This document shows, in pieces, positions 8,214-15,056 of a stretch of DNA of 35,619 nucleotides. Within the stretch, counting starts at the first letter, position 1. Every line of letters starts with the position of its first letter. The notes beneath the pieces are model-generated. The model ran no database searches and was not told where the DNA came from. It was given only the letters and a program-made list of their open reading frames with translations. Source of the stretch: Methanoculleus sp. GTDB taxonomy: Archaea; Halobacteriota; Methanomicrobia; Methanomicrobiales; Methanoculleaceae. The stretch is from NCBI GenBank assembly GCA_030156625.1, contig JASGMC010000011.1, forward strand, positions 1 through 35,619. Direction: 5' to 3'. The translations under genes and the position numbers were made by a program.

Positions 8214-8677
8214 CCGAAGACCTCGTCGATCCCTTTCTTCAGTTTTCCCGGGTTGTGGACCGCCTTCTCCACGACCGTTTCACAGGGAAAATCAACCTGC
8301 GCCGCGAGCTCCCCGGCGTTCCGGCCGAAGACGACGACGACGAGACGCGCTTCCGGGAGCAGGTAGCGCATCGAGGCGGCGTACGAGATGCCGGCATCGT
8401 TATGGGCGAATACCACGCAGAGGCCGGCGTCTCTCTTCCCCTCTGCGACCTCCCCGATACAGCGGTCGAGGTCGACGGTCTTTCCGATGTAGCGCTTCTT
8501 CCGGTCGGAGACGCGGAGGAGACCGAGAACCGAGGGGTTTCCGGCAGTGACCACGTCGTAGCCTTCTTCACCGAGCCGGCCTGCAAGGTAGAGGCCGATC
8601 GCCGCCTGCACCGGAACCTCCGGGCACCCGAAGACCAGGAGGGCCTGCTCGTTCTTCTGTAATTCATTCTGGGTCAT
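8192..8677 (-). CDS. DUF1890-like methanogen protein (161 aa)
   Basis: A 161-residue alpha/beta protein resembling methanogen-specific DUF1890. It starts with a strand and loop V-F-G-C-P-E-V-P-V-Q, then G-Y-D-V-V-T-A-G-N-P, a middle L-C-V-V-F-A-H-N-D-A-G and a late strand L-V-V-V-V-F-G-R. The alternating strands and helices suggest a Rossmann-like or flavodoxin-like fold. Three to four Cys are present (G-C-P, D-R-C-I-G, L-C-V, F-P-C-E). The ATG at 8677 overlaps the metX stop as ATGA, with AGGA 8 nt upstream; an ATG at 8683 is less likely. Expression is clearly coupled to metX and the DUF1894-like gene. Confidence 0.75.
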   Translation of the reverse strand: MTQNELQKNEQALLVFGCPEVPVQAAIGLYLAGRLGEEGYDVVTAGNPSVLGLLRVSDRKKRYIGKTVDLDRCIGEVAEGKRDAGLCVVFAHNDAGISYAASMRYLLPEARLVVVVFGRNAGELAAQVDFPCETVVEKAVHNPGKLKKGIDEVFGWRASTS

Positions 8678-10143
8678 GCGCATCGTCCTATCAGCGTGCT
8701 GATGGCATCGCTCGATATGAGGCCGATCACCCGCCGGTCGGCGTCGACGACGGGAAGGGCCGATATCGAACGTTCTTCCATCCTTCGAGCGGCCTCCGTG
8801 ACCGGTTCGTCCGGCGCGGCGGTGACGACCGAGCGGGACATGATCTCGTCGAGGCTCCCGTACCGGCAGGCGACCGCTTTCGCGATGTCCCAGGAGGTGA
8901 CGATCCCGGCGAGATCGCCCCGCTCGGCGAGGACGGGGAGGTGGTTGACGGCGTTCTCGATCATGATCCTTGCTGCGTCGTGAATGGACGCCTCCTCAGC
9001 GATGGTCGGGACACCCGCCTCCATGACGTCCCGGACGAGCAGGTGGTCGAGGAACGTGCCGATGAGGTAGTTCATCTGCCCGTCTTCGAGGAGGAAGGCA
9101 TCGTGCCCGTGGTTCGACCGGATCTCGCAGTACTGGACGTTGATACCGTTCGCGGCCAGCGCATTGGTGATCTCCTCCGACTGGTAGGGCGGGTAGAGCC
9201 AGTCGGAGGAGACCGAGACGACCAGGAACGAGGCCTTCGTCCCGGCAAAACCGGCGGCGAGCGAGTCGTCCACGGCGAGGTCGAAGTAGTCGAGCGCCCG
9301 GGTGATGTAGAGATAGGAGTTGGCGTCGAACCGCCGGGTGAAGGTGTCGCCCTGGTGGTGGAGGTAACTCTCGACCTGGAACTCGGTGGAGAAGCCGTAG
9401 CCGACGGTGCTGCGGCCCTGCAGGTTACGCCCGAACTTCTCGCACATCGCCCCGTCCGAGAGGTAGGTGATGTGCCCGATCATCCGGGCGAGCCTGAGCC
9501 CCTGTACCGGGGGGCGTTCGCCCGGGTAGCCCCCGCCCGCCCACGCGGGGTCGGCCATGATCGCCTGCCGCCCGACCTCGTTGAAGGCGATCTGCTGGGC
9601 GGTCGAGCGTGCGGTCGTGGCGATGGCGATCACCTTTCGGACCGCCTCGGGGTAGGCGACCGCCCACTGGAGCGCCTGCATGCCCCCCATCGAACCGCCT
9701 GCCACCGCGGCGAGGCAGTCGATCCCGAGATGCTCTATCAGTCGTTTCTGCGCCCGGACCATATCCCGGACGGTGATCACCGGGAACGCCAGAGCGTAGG
9801 GCCGGCCGGTCGCCGGGTTGACGGAGGCCGGCCCGGTCGAGCCTTTGCACCCCCCGATGACATTCGAGCAGACGACGAAGTAGCGGTCGGTGTCGAAGGC
9901 TTTTCCGGGACCGATGACGCCGTCCCACCACCCGGGCCGGGTTTCGCCGTCGTGAAAACCAGCCGCGTGGGCGTCGCCGGAGAGGGCATGGCAGATCAGG
10001 ATCGCGTTGCTCTTCTCCCGGTTCAACCGGCCGTAGGTCTCGTAGGCGATCGTCACCGGCGCGATAACCGCACCGCTCTCGAGGGTGAGGGGCTCGGGGA
10101 AGGTGGCGTGCTCCGTCCTCACGGTTCCGACCGACCCCGCCAT
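8674..10143 (-). CDS. metX: Homoserine O-acetyltransferase with C-terminal CBS pair
   Basis: An alpha/beta-hydrolase of 489 residues that acetylates homoserine with acetyl-CoA, providing the substrate for MetY. Motifs: C-H-A-L-S-G-D near residue 51, N-V-I-G-G-C-K-G-S-T-G-P around 94-104, the nucleophile elbow G-G-S-M-G-G-M-Q (S151), S-S-D-W-L-Y-P-P for the acid and N-H-G-H-D-A-F for the histidine. After about residue 370 follow two CBS motifs (V-R-D-V-M-E-A-G... and I-M-S-R-S-V-V-T-A...), an adenosyl-ligand-binding module that could sense AMP, ATP or SAM. The ATG at 10143 is 4 nt after the metY stop; the longer frame upstream is only the metY shadow. The stop overlaps the next gene. Confidence 0.93.
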   Translation of the reverse strand: MAGSVGTVRTEHATFPEPLTLESGAVIAPVTIAYETYGRLNREKSNAILICHALSGDAHAAGFHDGETRPGWWDGVIGPGKAFDTDRYFVVCSNVIGGCKGSTGPASVNPATGRPYALAFPVITVRDMVRAQKRLIEHLGIDCLAAVAGGSMGGMQALQWAVAYPEAVRKVIAIATTARSTAQQIAFNEVGRQAIMADPAWAGGGYPGERPPVQGLRLARMIGHITYLSDGAMCEKFGRNLQGRSTVGYGFSTEFQVESYLHHQGDTFTRRFDANSYLYITRALDYFDLAVDDSLAAGFAGTKASFLVVSVSSDWLYPPYQSEEITNALAANGINVQYCEIRSNHGHDAFLLEDGQMNYLIGTFLDHLLVRDVMEAGVPTIAEEASIHDAARIMIENAVNHLPVLAERGDLAGIVTSWDIAKAVACRYGSLDEIMSRSVVTAAPDEPVTEAARRMEERSISALPVVDADRRVIGLISSDAISTLIGRCA

Positions 10144-10147
10144 AGCG

Positions 10148-11443
10148 TTACACCCCGTCGAGCGCCCGGCCGAGGTCGTCGATAATATCCTCGATATCCT
10201 CGGTGCCGATGGAGAGCCGGATGTAATCGGGAGTGACGCCGGTCGCGAGCTGCTCTTCTGCCGTGAGCTGCTGGTGCGTGGTCGTCGCCGGGTGGATGAC
10301 GAGACTCTTTGAGTCCCCGATGTTGGCCAGGTGCGAGAAGAGCTTGAGCCCCTCGATGAATGTTTTGCCCTGCGCCTCCCCGCCTTTGACCCCGAACCCG
10401 ACGATCGGCCCGAAGGCCCCGCCGAGGTACTTCTCTGCAAGCGCATGGCTCGGGTGCTCGGGAAGCCCCGGGTAGTTCACCCACGCGACTTTCGGATGAC
10501 CTTTCAGGAATTCTGCGACCGCCCGTGCGTTCTCCCCGTGGCGCTGCACCCGGAGGTGAAGTGTCTCGAGCCCGAGCAGGAAGAGCCAGGCGTTGAAGGG
10601 GGAGAGCACCGCCCCGGTGTCCCGGCCGAGTTGGACGCGGATCTTGAAGGCCAGCGCGACGTTGCCGAGCCCCGGGAAGTCTCCGTACGTATCCCAGTAC
10701 TTCAGCCCGTGGTAACCCGGATCGGGCTCGGTGAACTCGGGGAATTTCCCGTTATTCCAGGCGAAGTTGCCGGAGTCGACGATAACGCCGCCCATGGAGT
10801 TTCCATGCCCGCCGACGAACTTCGTCGCCGAGAGGACGACGATATCCGCCCCGTGCTCGATCGGCCGGACGAGCCCCACCGCGGTGGTGTTGTCGACGAC
10901 GAAGGGAACGCCTGCCTCGTGGGCTACGCTCGCGATCGCCGCGAAGTCCGGGATGTCGAGCTTCGGGTTTCCGATCGACTCCGCGTAGATCGCCCGGGTT
11001 CTGTCGGTTATCGCCGCCCGGAACGCCTCCGGATCGGTCGAGTCGACGAAAACGACCTTCCGCCCGAACTTCGGGAAGGTGTAGTTGAAGAGCTCGTAGG
11101 TGCCGCCGTAGAGGTTATCCGCTGCGACGATCTCGTCGCCCGGCCGGGTGACCGCAAGGAGGGCGTAGGTGATCGCCGCCTGGCCGGAGGCGGTTGCAAC
11201 TGCTGCCCGCCCTCCTTCGATCGCCGCGATGCGCTTTTCAAAAACATCGGTCGTCGGGTTCCCGAGCCGGGTATAGAGGTACCCGGGCTCTTTGAGGGCG
11301 AAGAGGTTCGCGGCGTGCTCGGTGTCTTTGAAGACGTACGACGTCGTCTGGTAGATCGGCACCGTTCGCGACCCGGTGGTCGGATCGGGTTCCTGTCCTG
11401 CATGCAATGCAAGGGTTCCTAAGTTGAATGCTTTGTCTGTCAT
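10148..11443 (-). CDS. metY: O-acetylhomoserine sulfhydrylase (MetY)
   Basis: A 431-residue PLP enzyme of the Cys/Met-metabolism family that makes homocysteine from O-acetylhomoserine and sulfide. It shows T-L-A-L-H-A-G at the N-terminus, Y-T-R-L-G-N-P-T near residue 57, G-G-T-Y-E-L-F, S-I-G-N-P-K and the PLP-lysine motif [11 protein letters not shown] (K208). The long segment between residues 220 and 300 (with N-N-G-K-F-P-E-F-T and Y-W-D-T-Y-G) is typical of sulfhydrylases rather than cystathionine gamma-synthase. The start is the ATG at 11443, 11 nt after the pscS stop. Pairing with metX four bases downstream gives a two-step route to homocysteine. Confidence 0.93.
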   Translation of the reverse strand: MTDKAFNLGTLALHAGQEPDPTTGSRTVPIYQTTSYVFKDTEHAANLFALKEPGYLYTRLGNPTTDVFEKRIAAIEGGRAAVATASGQAAITYALLAVTRPGDEIVAADNLYGGTYELFNYTFPKFGRKVVFVDSTDPEAFRAAITDRTRAIYAESIGNPKLDIPDFAAIASVAHEAGVPFVVDNTTAVGLVRPIEHGADIVVLSATKFVGGHGNSMGGVIVDSGNFAWNNGKFPEFTEPDPGYHGLKYWDTYGDFPGLGNVALAFKIRVQLGRDTGAVLSPFNAWLFLLGLETLHLRVQRHGENARAVAEFLKGHPKVAWVNYPGLPEHPSHALAEKYLGGAFGPIVGFGVKGGEAQGKTFIEGLKLFSHLANIGDSKSLVIHPATTTHQQLTAEEQLATGVTPDYIRLSIGTEDIEDIIDDLGRALDGV

Positions 11444-11454
11444 GGGATCTTCTC

Positions 11455-12819
11455 TCATTCTGTTACGGGTAGTTCGTATTTCTCGGCGATCTCGGTGAAC
11501 GCACCGGCGAGGTAACGGATCTGCTTCCAGGACAGACCGTAGGTGTTGAGCTTCCAGGTGCGTGTCGCTCCGGCAAACTCGCCGACGATACCTCGCTTCG
11601 AGAGTTCGTCGGAGAGGAAGAAACCCCTGCGCTTGTGCGTCCGGGCGACGGTATCGAAGCTCCCGGTGGTGTCGATCTTCGAGAGCGTATGTTTTCTCGG
11701 ATACTCCGAGAGAACCCTGCTCCCTGCTATCGAAAGGAGTGTATCGATGAAGTAATTCGACTTCTTCACCTCCTCGTCCCACCGGAGCGTGCGCTCCTTC
11801 ACGGTGGGGAACGATGCCATCATCGAGAGCAGCGTCCCCCCCATCAGCGTGCACCCGAGGTTCTCGACCTCCTTGATCCCGAATGTCCGCCCGGTGACGT
11901 CGCCGGTCATCGCGGTGGTCCGAAAGACCCGCGGCGCCCACTCGGCGGTGGCGGCAAGGACCCCGGACGGAGCAGGGGAGGCCATGCTCTTGTGCCCGGA
12001 GCCGACGACGAAATCGGCCCCGATCGCTTTGCCGTCGACGGGCATGACGCCGACGGTGTAGGCGCCGTTGAGGAGGAAGGGAACGTCGTACTGGTGAGCG
12101 ACCTTCGCGATGCCGGCGACGTCGTGAACGTTCCCGAACTGGTAGTCGACGTGGTCCATCATGATGAGCGCTGGATTCCGCCCGGTCTCACGCCGGACAT
12201 CCTCGATTTTCTCGGCGGTGGCGTCGGGGGTGACGAGGTTCTGCTTCGAGAGCCCGACCTCCCTCACCACGCCGCCCGCCGCTTCGACGGCCAGGAACTC
12301 CGTGTAGTGGGCGAGTGCCGAGACGATGACCGGGTCGCCCTTCTCCACGAGCGTGGAGGCGACCGCCTGGAACCCCCGGCGGGCGCCGGGAACGACGCGG
12401 ACCGTATCCATGTTCAGGAACCGGGCGAGATCCTCGTGGAACGCCGCGATGGGGGGCTTTGTGATCTTGTCGAGGCGGAACGGCTTTCGGCAGGCGTCGC
12501 AGGTGGAGTAGCCGTCGCCGTAGGCGATGAGCGCCTTCCGGGCTTCGAGAGTCAGGCGGCCGGCGGCCTGGATGGGCTGGATGTTGATATATGCCTCTTC
12601 CCGGTTCCGGATATCGAGGCTGCCCGCGATCTTCGTGACCGCAGGGGTCCCGGTCCCCGCCTCCAGGTCGTCGAGGATGGCCCGGACCCGGGCGACACCC
12701 TCGCGGATGGCTCGCTCCTCGTCGGGCCCGGGACCGGTCGGGAGCGCCTCCCGGAGCACTTCACGGATATCCTCGAGCGCAAAGAGCGCTTCGAACGTCT
12801 TCTGAACCTGTTCTTTCAT
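11455..12819 (-). CDS. pscS: Sep-tRNA:Cys-tRNA synthase (SepCysS)
   Basis: Converts O-phosphoseryl-tRNA-Cys to Cys-tRNA-Cys using a PLP cofactor and a sulfur donor, the second step of tRNA-dependent cysteine synthesis in methanogens. Key features of the 454-residue protein: the conserved C-D-A-C pair (C107, C110) followed by R-K-P-F, the PLP-lysine motif G-S-G-H-K-S-M-A-S (K277) and C323 in N-L-G-C-T, matching the three cysteines known to matter in the family. It is about 60 residues longer at the N-terminus than the compact M. jannaschii-type enzyme. The extra helical segment may correspond to the SepCysE-like domain described for some SepCysS proteins. GAGGT lies just upstream of the ATG, in the 12 nt between the tRNA-Cys 3' end and the start codon. 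Confidence 0.95.
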   Translation of the reverse strand: MKEQVQKTFEALFALEDIREVLREALPTGPGPDEERAIREGVARVRAILDDLEAGTGTPAVTKIAGSLDIRNREEAYINIQPIQAAGRLTLEARKALIAYGDGYSTCDACRKPFRLDKITKPPIAAFHEDLARFLNMDTVRVVPGARRGFQAVASTLVEKGDPVIVSALAHYTEFLAVEAAGGVVREVGLSKQNLVTPDATAEKIEDVRRETGRNPALIMMDHVDYQFGNVHDVAGIAKVAHQYDVPFLLNGAYTVGVMPVDGKAIGADFVVGSGHKSMASPAPSGVLAATAEWAPRVFRTTAMTGDVTGRTFGIKEVENLGCTLMGGTLLSMMASFPTVKERTLRWDEEVKKSNYFIDTLLSIAGSRVLSEYPRKHTLSKIDTTGSFDTVARTHKRRGFFLSDELSKRGIVGEFAGATRTWKLNTYGLSWKQIRYLAGAFTEIAEKYELPVTE

Positions 12820-12831
12820 GGGGATACCTCA

Positions 12832-12903
12832 AGCCGAGGCCCGGAGTCGAACCGGGATGGAGCTGATCTGCAGTCAACCGCGTAGCCGTTCCGCCACCTC
12901 GGC
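12832..12903 (-). tRNA. tRNA-Cys (GCA)
   Basis: A full cloverleaf of 72 nt folds on the minus strand. It has acceptor GCCGAGG/CCTCGGC, a D arm closed by GCG/CGC, anticodon stem GTTGA/TCAGC with loop CTGCAGA (anticodon GCA at 12869-12871), T stem CCCGG/CCGGG with loop TTCGACT, and discriminator U73 as expected for tRNA-Cys. No CCA is encoded. It lies immediately upstream of pscS and is preceded by a TATA box and two palindromes, so it is the first gene of the sulfur operon. Confidence 0.95.
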
Positions 12904-12912
12904 AGGATGTGG

Positions 12913-12958
12913 GATTAACAATTGTTAATCTTACCCATCATAGATAACAATTGTGAAT
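12913..12958 (-). promoter_or_regulatory. Two palindromic operator-like sites in the tRNA-Cys/pscS promoter
   Basis: GATTAACAATTGTTAATC (12913-12930) is a perfect 18-bp palindrome. GATAACAATTGTGAAT (12943-12958) is a second, slightly imperfect copy centred 29 bp away. Both share the core TAACAATTGT with the nadA site at 3856. The outer one touches the TATA box and the inner one falls just after the predicted transcription start (about 12936), classic positions for repression in archaea. The regulator is not in the window as far as I can tell. Confidence 0.6.
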
Positions 12959-12965
12959 ATTTATA
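12958..12965 (-). promoter_or_regulatory. TATA box of the tRNA-Cys/sulfur operon
   Basis: TATAAATA on the minus strand with a purine-rich AAGG directly upstream (BRE-like). The expected start site about 25 nt downstream falls near 12936, some 33 nt before the tRNA 5' end. Confidence 0.6.
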
Positions 12966-13078
12966 CCTTAGGGTCACGCCATGCGCCGACGAGGACGGAA
13001 ACGCAGCGCCCTCCCCGGGGGAGGAGAATAAAGAGGCAGGCCAGACCCCGACGTGCCGGCCGAAGATGCACGCGCAGG

Positions 13079-13648
13079 TCAGAAAGCCAGGCGGACGAGC
13101 CCCATCGTCGCCGCCATGACCACGACGATCGCGATCGCCCATCCGGCAAGCATGCAGAGGAGCGAGGTGATCCGCGGGTACTGGAAGGCCCAGGCGACGA
13201 CCGGGGTTCCGTAAAGGGCTATCCCGGGGATCCAGATGACCGGGATCAGCATCAGGGCTCCATAGCGCTTCAGGTAATCGATACTCCCGGTCTTTGCATC
13301 AATCTTCGAGAGAAAACCCTGGATCATCCGGGAACGCCCGGCAAAGATGTCGCAGACCTCGAAGATGCCGACCAGAACGGCAGCGGCCACCGATGTCAGG
13401 AAGACCAGGACGACCGCCGGGTGCAGCCCGAGCGAGAGGGCGACGACGGCCGCGGCCGCCTGGAGGAGGAGGGTCGATCCGATGAGGGCGAAGACCGCTG
13501 CAGGGGACACCCCAACGGCGAGGCCGAGAAGGAGCGGAATCACCAGGATAAAGAGGAGCACGAATGCTGCGGCTCGCGCTATCCGGAACCGGCAGGTGCC
13601 CTGGGAGAGAGCCCGCCCGCATGCCTCGACGGCAGCAACCCTGACCAT
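13079..13648 (-). CDS. Small multi-drug export-like membrane protein (COG2426/PF06695-like)
   Basis: A 189-residue integral membrane protein with about five hydrophobic segments: roughly residues 25-45, 50-70, 78-98, 132-152 and 160-185. The loop before the fourth helix (Y-L-K-R-Y-G) and the following P-x-I-W-I-P-G-I-A-L-Y-G-T resemble the putative small multi-drug export protein family, whose real substrate is poorly known. It is on the same strand as the tRNA-Cys operon. Its 3' end is about 115 bp upstream of the TATA box, so it seems to be a separate unit. The family call is from motif impression only. Confidence 0.65.
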   Translation of the reverse strand: MVRVAAVEACGRALSQGTCRFRIARAAAFVLLFILVIPLLLGLAVGVSPAAVFALIGSTLLLQAAAAVVALSLGLHPAVVLVFLTSVAAAVLVGIFEVCDIFAGRSRMIQGFLSKIDAKTGSIDYLKRYGALMLIPVIWIPGIALYGTPVVAWAFQYPRITSLLCMLAGWAIAIVVVMAATMGLVRLAF

Positions 13649-13890
13649 TGTTCTCCTGTGTACCCCGGAGGTAGATGAACCTGCGCACCGGGACTGTCCC
13701 GGGCAACCCTGGTGGAGACGAATAATCTACCTGCACCCGGTGTTAAGTGACTGTGCTTTCTGTTCCCGGTGCGGGTCGAGAGCCGGTGCCTGCGGCCGCA
13801 GGTGCGAACCGGGGCGGTGACCGACCGACAGCGGGAGAGACGATGTAAAAGAGCCAGGTTTTTATCCCGGGCAGACCTACACCCACGTTT

Positions 13891-14181
13891 ATGAGCGAGA
13901 CTGAAGGTCGCTTTGAACAGGGGCGGTGGGTCCCCAACCCCCCCCCTGCACCGGAAGAGGAGCCGGCACCGGCCTCCCCCACCGTCGACGAACGTATGCA
14001 GGAGGCATCCCAATCGGTCCGGAAGGCGGTCAACGATGTTATGAACGCGGGCCACCACCTCCTGGGGACGCCCGAAGGACACGAACGTATCGAGCAGGCG
14101 GCACGGAAGGCCGGGGAAGACCTGGAGCGGGCGATCGACTCCTGGGCGGAGTCCGCACGGCAGGCCTTAGGGAGACGGTGA
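13891..14181 (+). CDS. Small acidic hypothetical protein (96 aa)
   Basis: Not recognised. The first 35 residues are acidic and Pro-rich (R-W-V-P-N-P-P-P-A-P-E-E-E), the rest is an amphipathic helix region (V-D-E-R-M-Q-E-A-S-Q-S-V-R-K-A-V-N-D and A-A-R-K-A-G-E-D-L-E-R-A-I-D). It looks like a soluble, largely helical protein without Cys. A TATA-like TTTTTAT at about 13858-13865 lies 26 bp upstream of the ATG, so the transcript may be nearly leaderless. The 3' end overlaps the convergent hydrolase gene by 15 bp. Confidence 0.65.
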   Translation: MSETEGRFEQGRWVPNPPPAPEEEPAPASPTVDERMQEASQSVRKAVNDVMNAGHHLLGTPEGHERIEQAARKAGEDLERAIDSWAESARQALGRR

Positions 14182-15039
14182 GAGGCCCGAGAGGTACCCC
14201 GTGACGCGGGCGACGACCTCGGGGTTTCTCGGCAGCATGATGTGGCAGTAGCGCTCCGGGTGCCGGGCCAGGTTCCCGGGGTCTGCCGGGAGCACGTCCA
14301 CCCCTGCCCCGGGGAGGTATGAGTCGGTGTGGGGAACGATGCCGTCACCGGCGTAGGTCGTCCGCCACTCGCCTTCCGGACCGATCTCCCAGGTTTTCCC
14401 GCCGAAGGCCGGGAAGAACGCCGGGGTCGCGGTGAGGTTCGCGCCGAGGACGATCCGGTAGGCGATGTCGTCACGGGTCCCGGCGTCCCGGAGCGCCGCA
14501 ACGGTCCTGCTCCCGGGCCGGAACTCCTGGACGATGGTGTCCTCCTGGGGGTCGTAGTCCTGCGGCACGAAGACCCCTGCGAGGCGCCGGATAACCTCCG
14601 GACCCCGTTCGGGGTCGTTGAAGAGTTCGGCCATGGCCGAGCCGTTGTTCGGCGGGCCGATCCCGACCAGGAGCCGGACCTGTTCCTCCCGGTCGTCGCC
14701 GTCGAGGACTTCGAGGAGGTACCGGGCGATGCACGTCCCCATCGAGTGGCAGACGACATCGACCGGGCCGCCGTACCCGGTCTCCTCCCGTTTTGCGCGG
14801 ATGTAGTCCCGGAGAGCGAGGGCGATCGTCTCCGTCCCGGCACCCTGCATTGCGGTGTGGTCGAACCTCCAGATGGGGACCGCGGCCTCCGTGAGCCCCG
14901 GGGTGAGGCGGTTCCAGATGCCGGGATGGCTCCGCCACCCGTGGACCAGGACGACCGGGCATCTGTGGTTCGTCAGGATGGTAGCACGCCTCCCCGCGGC
15001 AAGCAACGGTTCATTTATCCATGATTTGATGCTATCCAC
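14167..15039 (-). CDS. Lipase/esterase-like alpha/beta hydrolase
   Basis: A 290-residue alpha/beta hydrolase similar to triacylglycerol lipases. It has the oxyanion strand V-V-L-V-H-G-W near residue 32 and the nucleophile elbow V-C-H-S-M-G-T around residue 98. A late G-D-G-I-V-P-H-T-D segment is typical of the acid region of lipases, and C-H-I-M-L near residue 265 holds the likely catalytic His. There is no signal peptide, so it should be cytoplasmic. Substrate unknown. It converges on the 96-aa gene (15-bp overlap) and lies 17 bp from the end of the helicase gene's unit. Confidence 0.82.
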   Translation of the reverse strand: MDSIKSWINEPLLAAGRRATILTNHRCPVVLVHGWRSHPGIWNRLTPGLTEAAVPIWRFDHTAMQGAGTETIALALRDYIRAKREETGYGGPVDVVCHSMGTCIARYLLEVLDGDDREEQVRLLVGIGPPNNGSAMAELFNDPERGPEVIRRLAGVFVPQDYDPQEDTIVQEFRPGSRTVAALRDAGTRDDIAYRIVLGANLTATPAFFPAFGGKTWEIGPEGEWRTTYAGDGIVPHTDSYLPGAGVDVLPADPGNLARHPERYCHIMLPRNPEVVARVTGYLSGLSPSP

Positions 15040-15056
15040 GATGTAGGTTTCGGCCG

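Noticed and set aside
8941-10185. Plus-strand frame of 414 codons antisense to metX
   Set aside because: Low-complexity Gly/Asp/Arg/Val composition, antisense to a clearly identified gene, no ribosome site of note.
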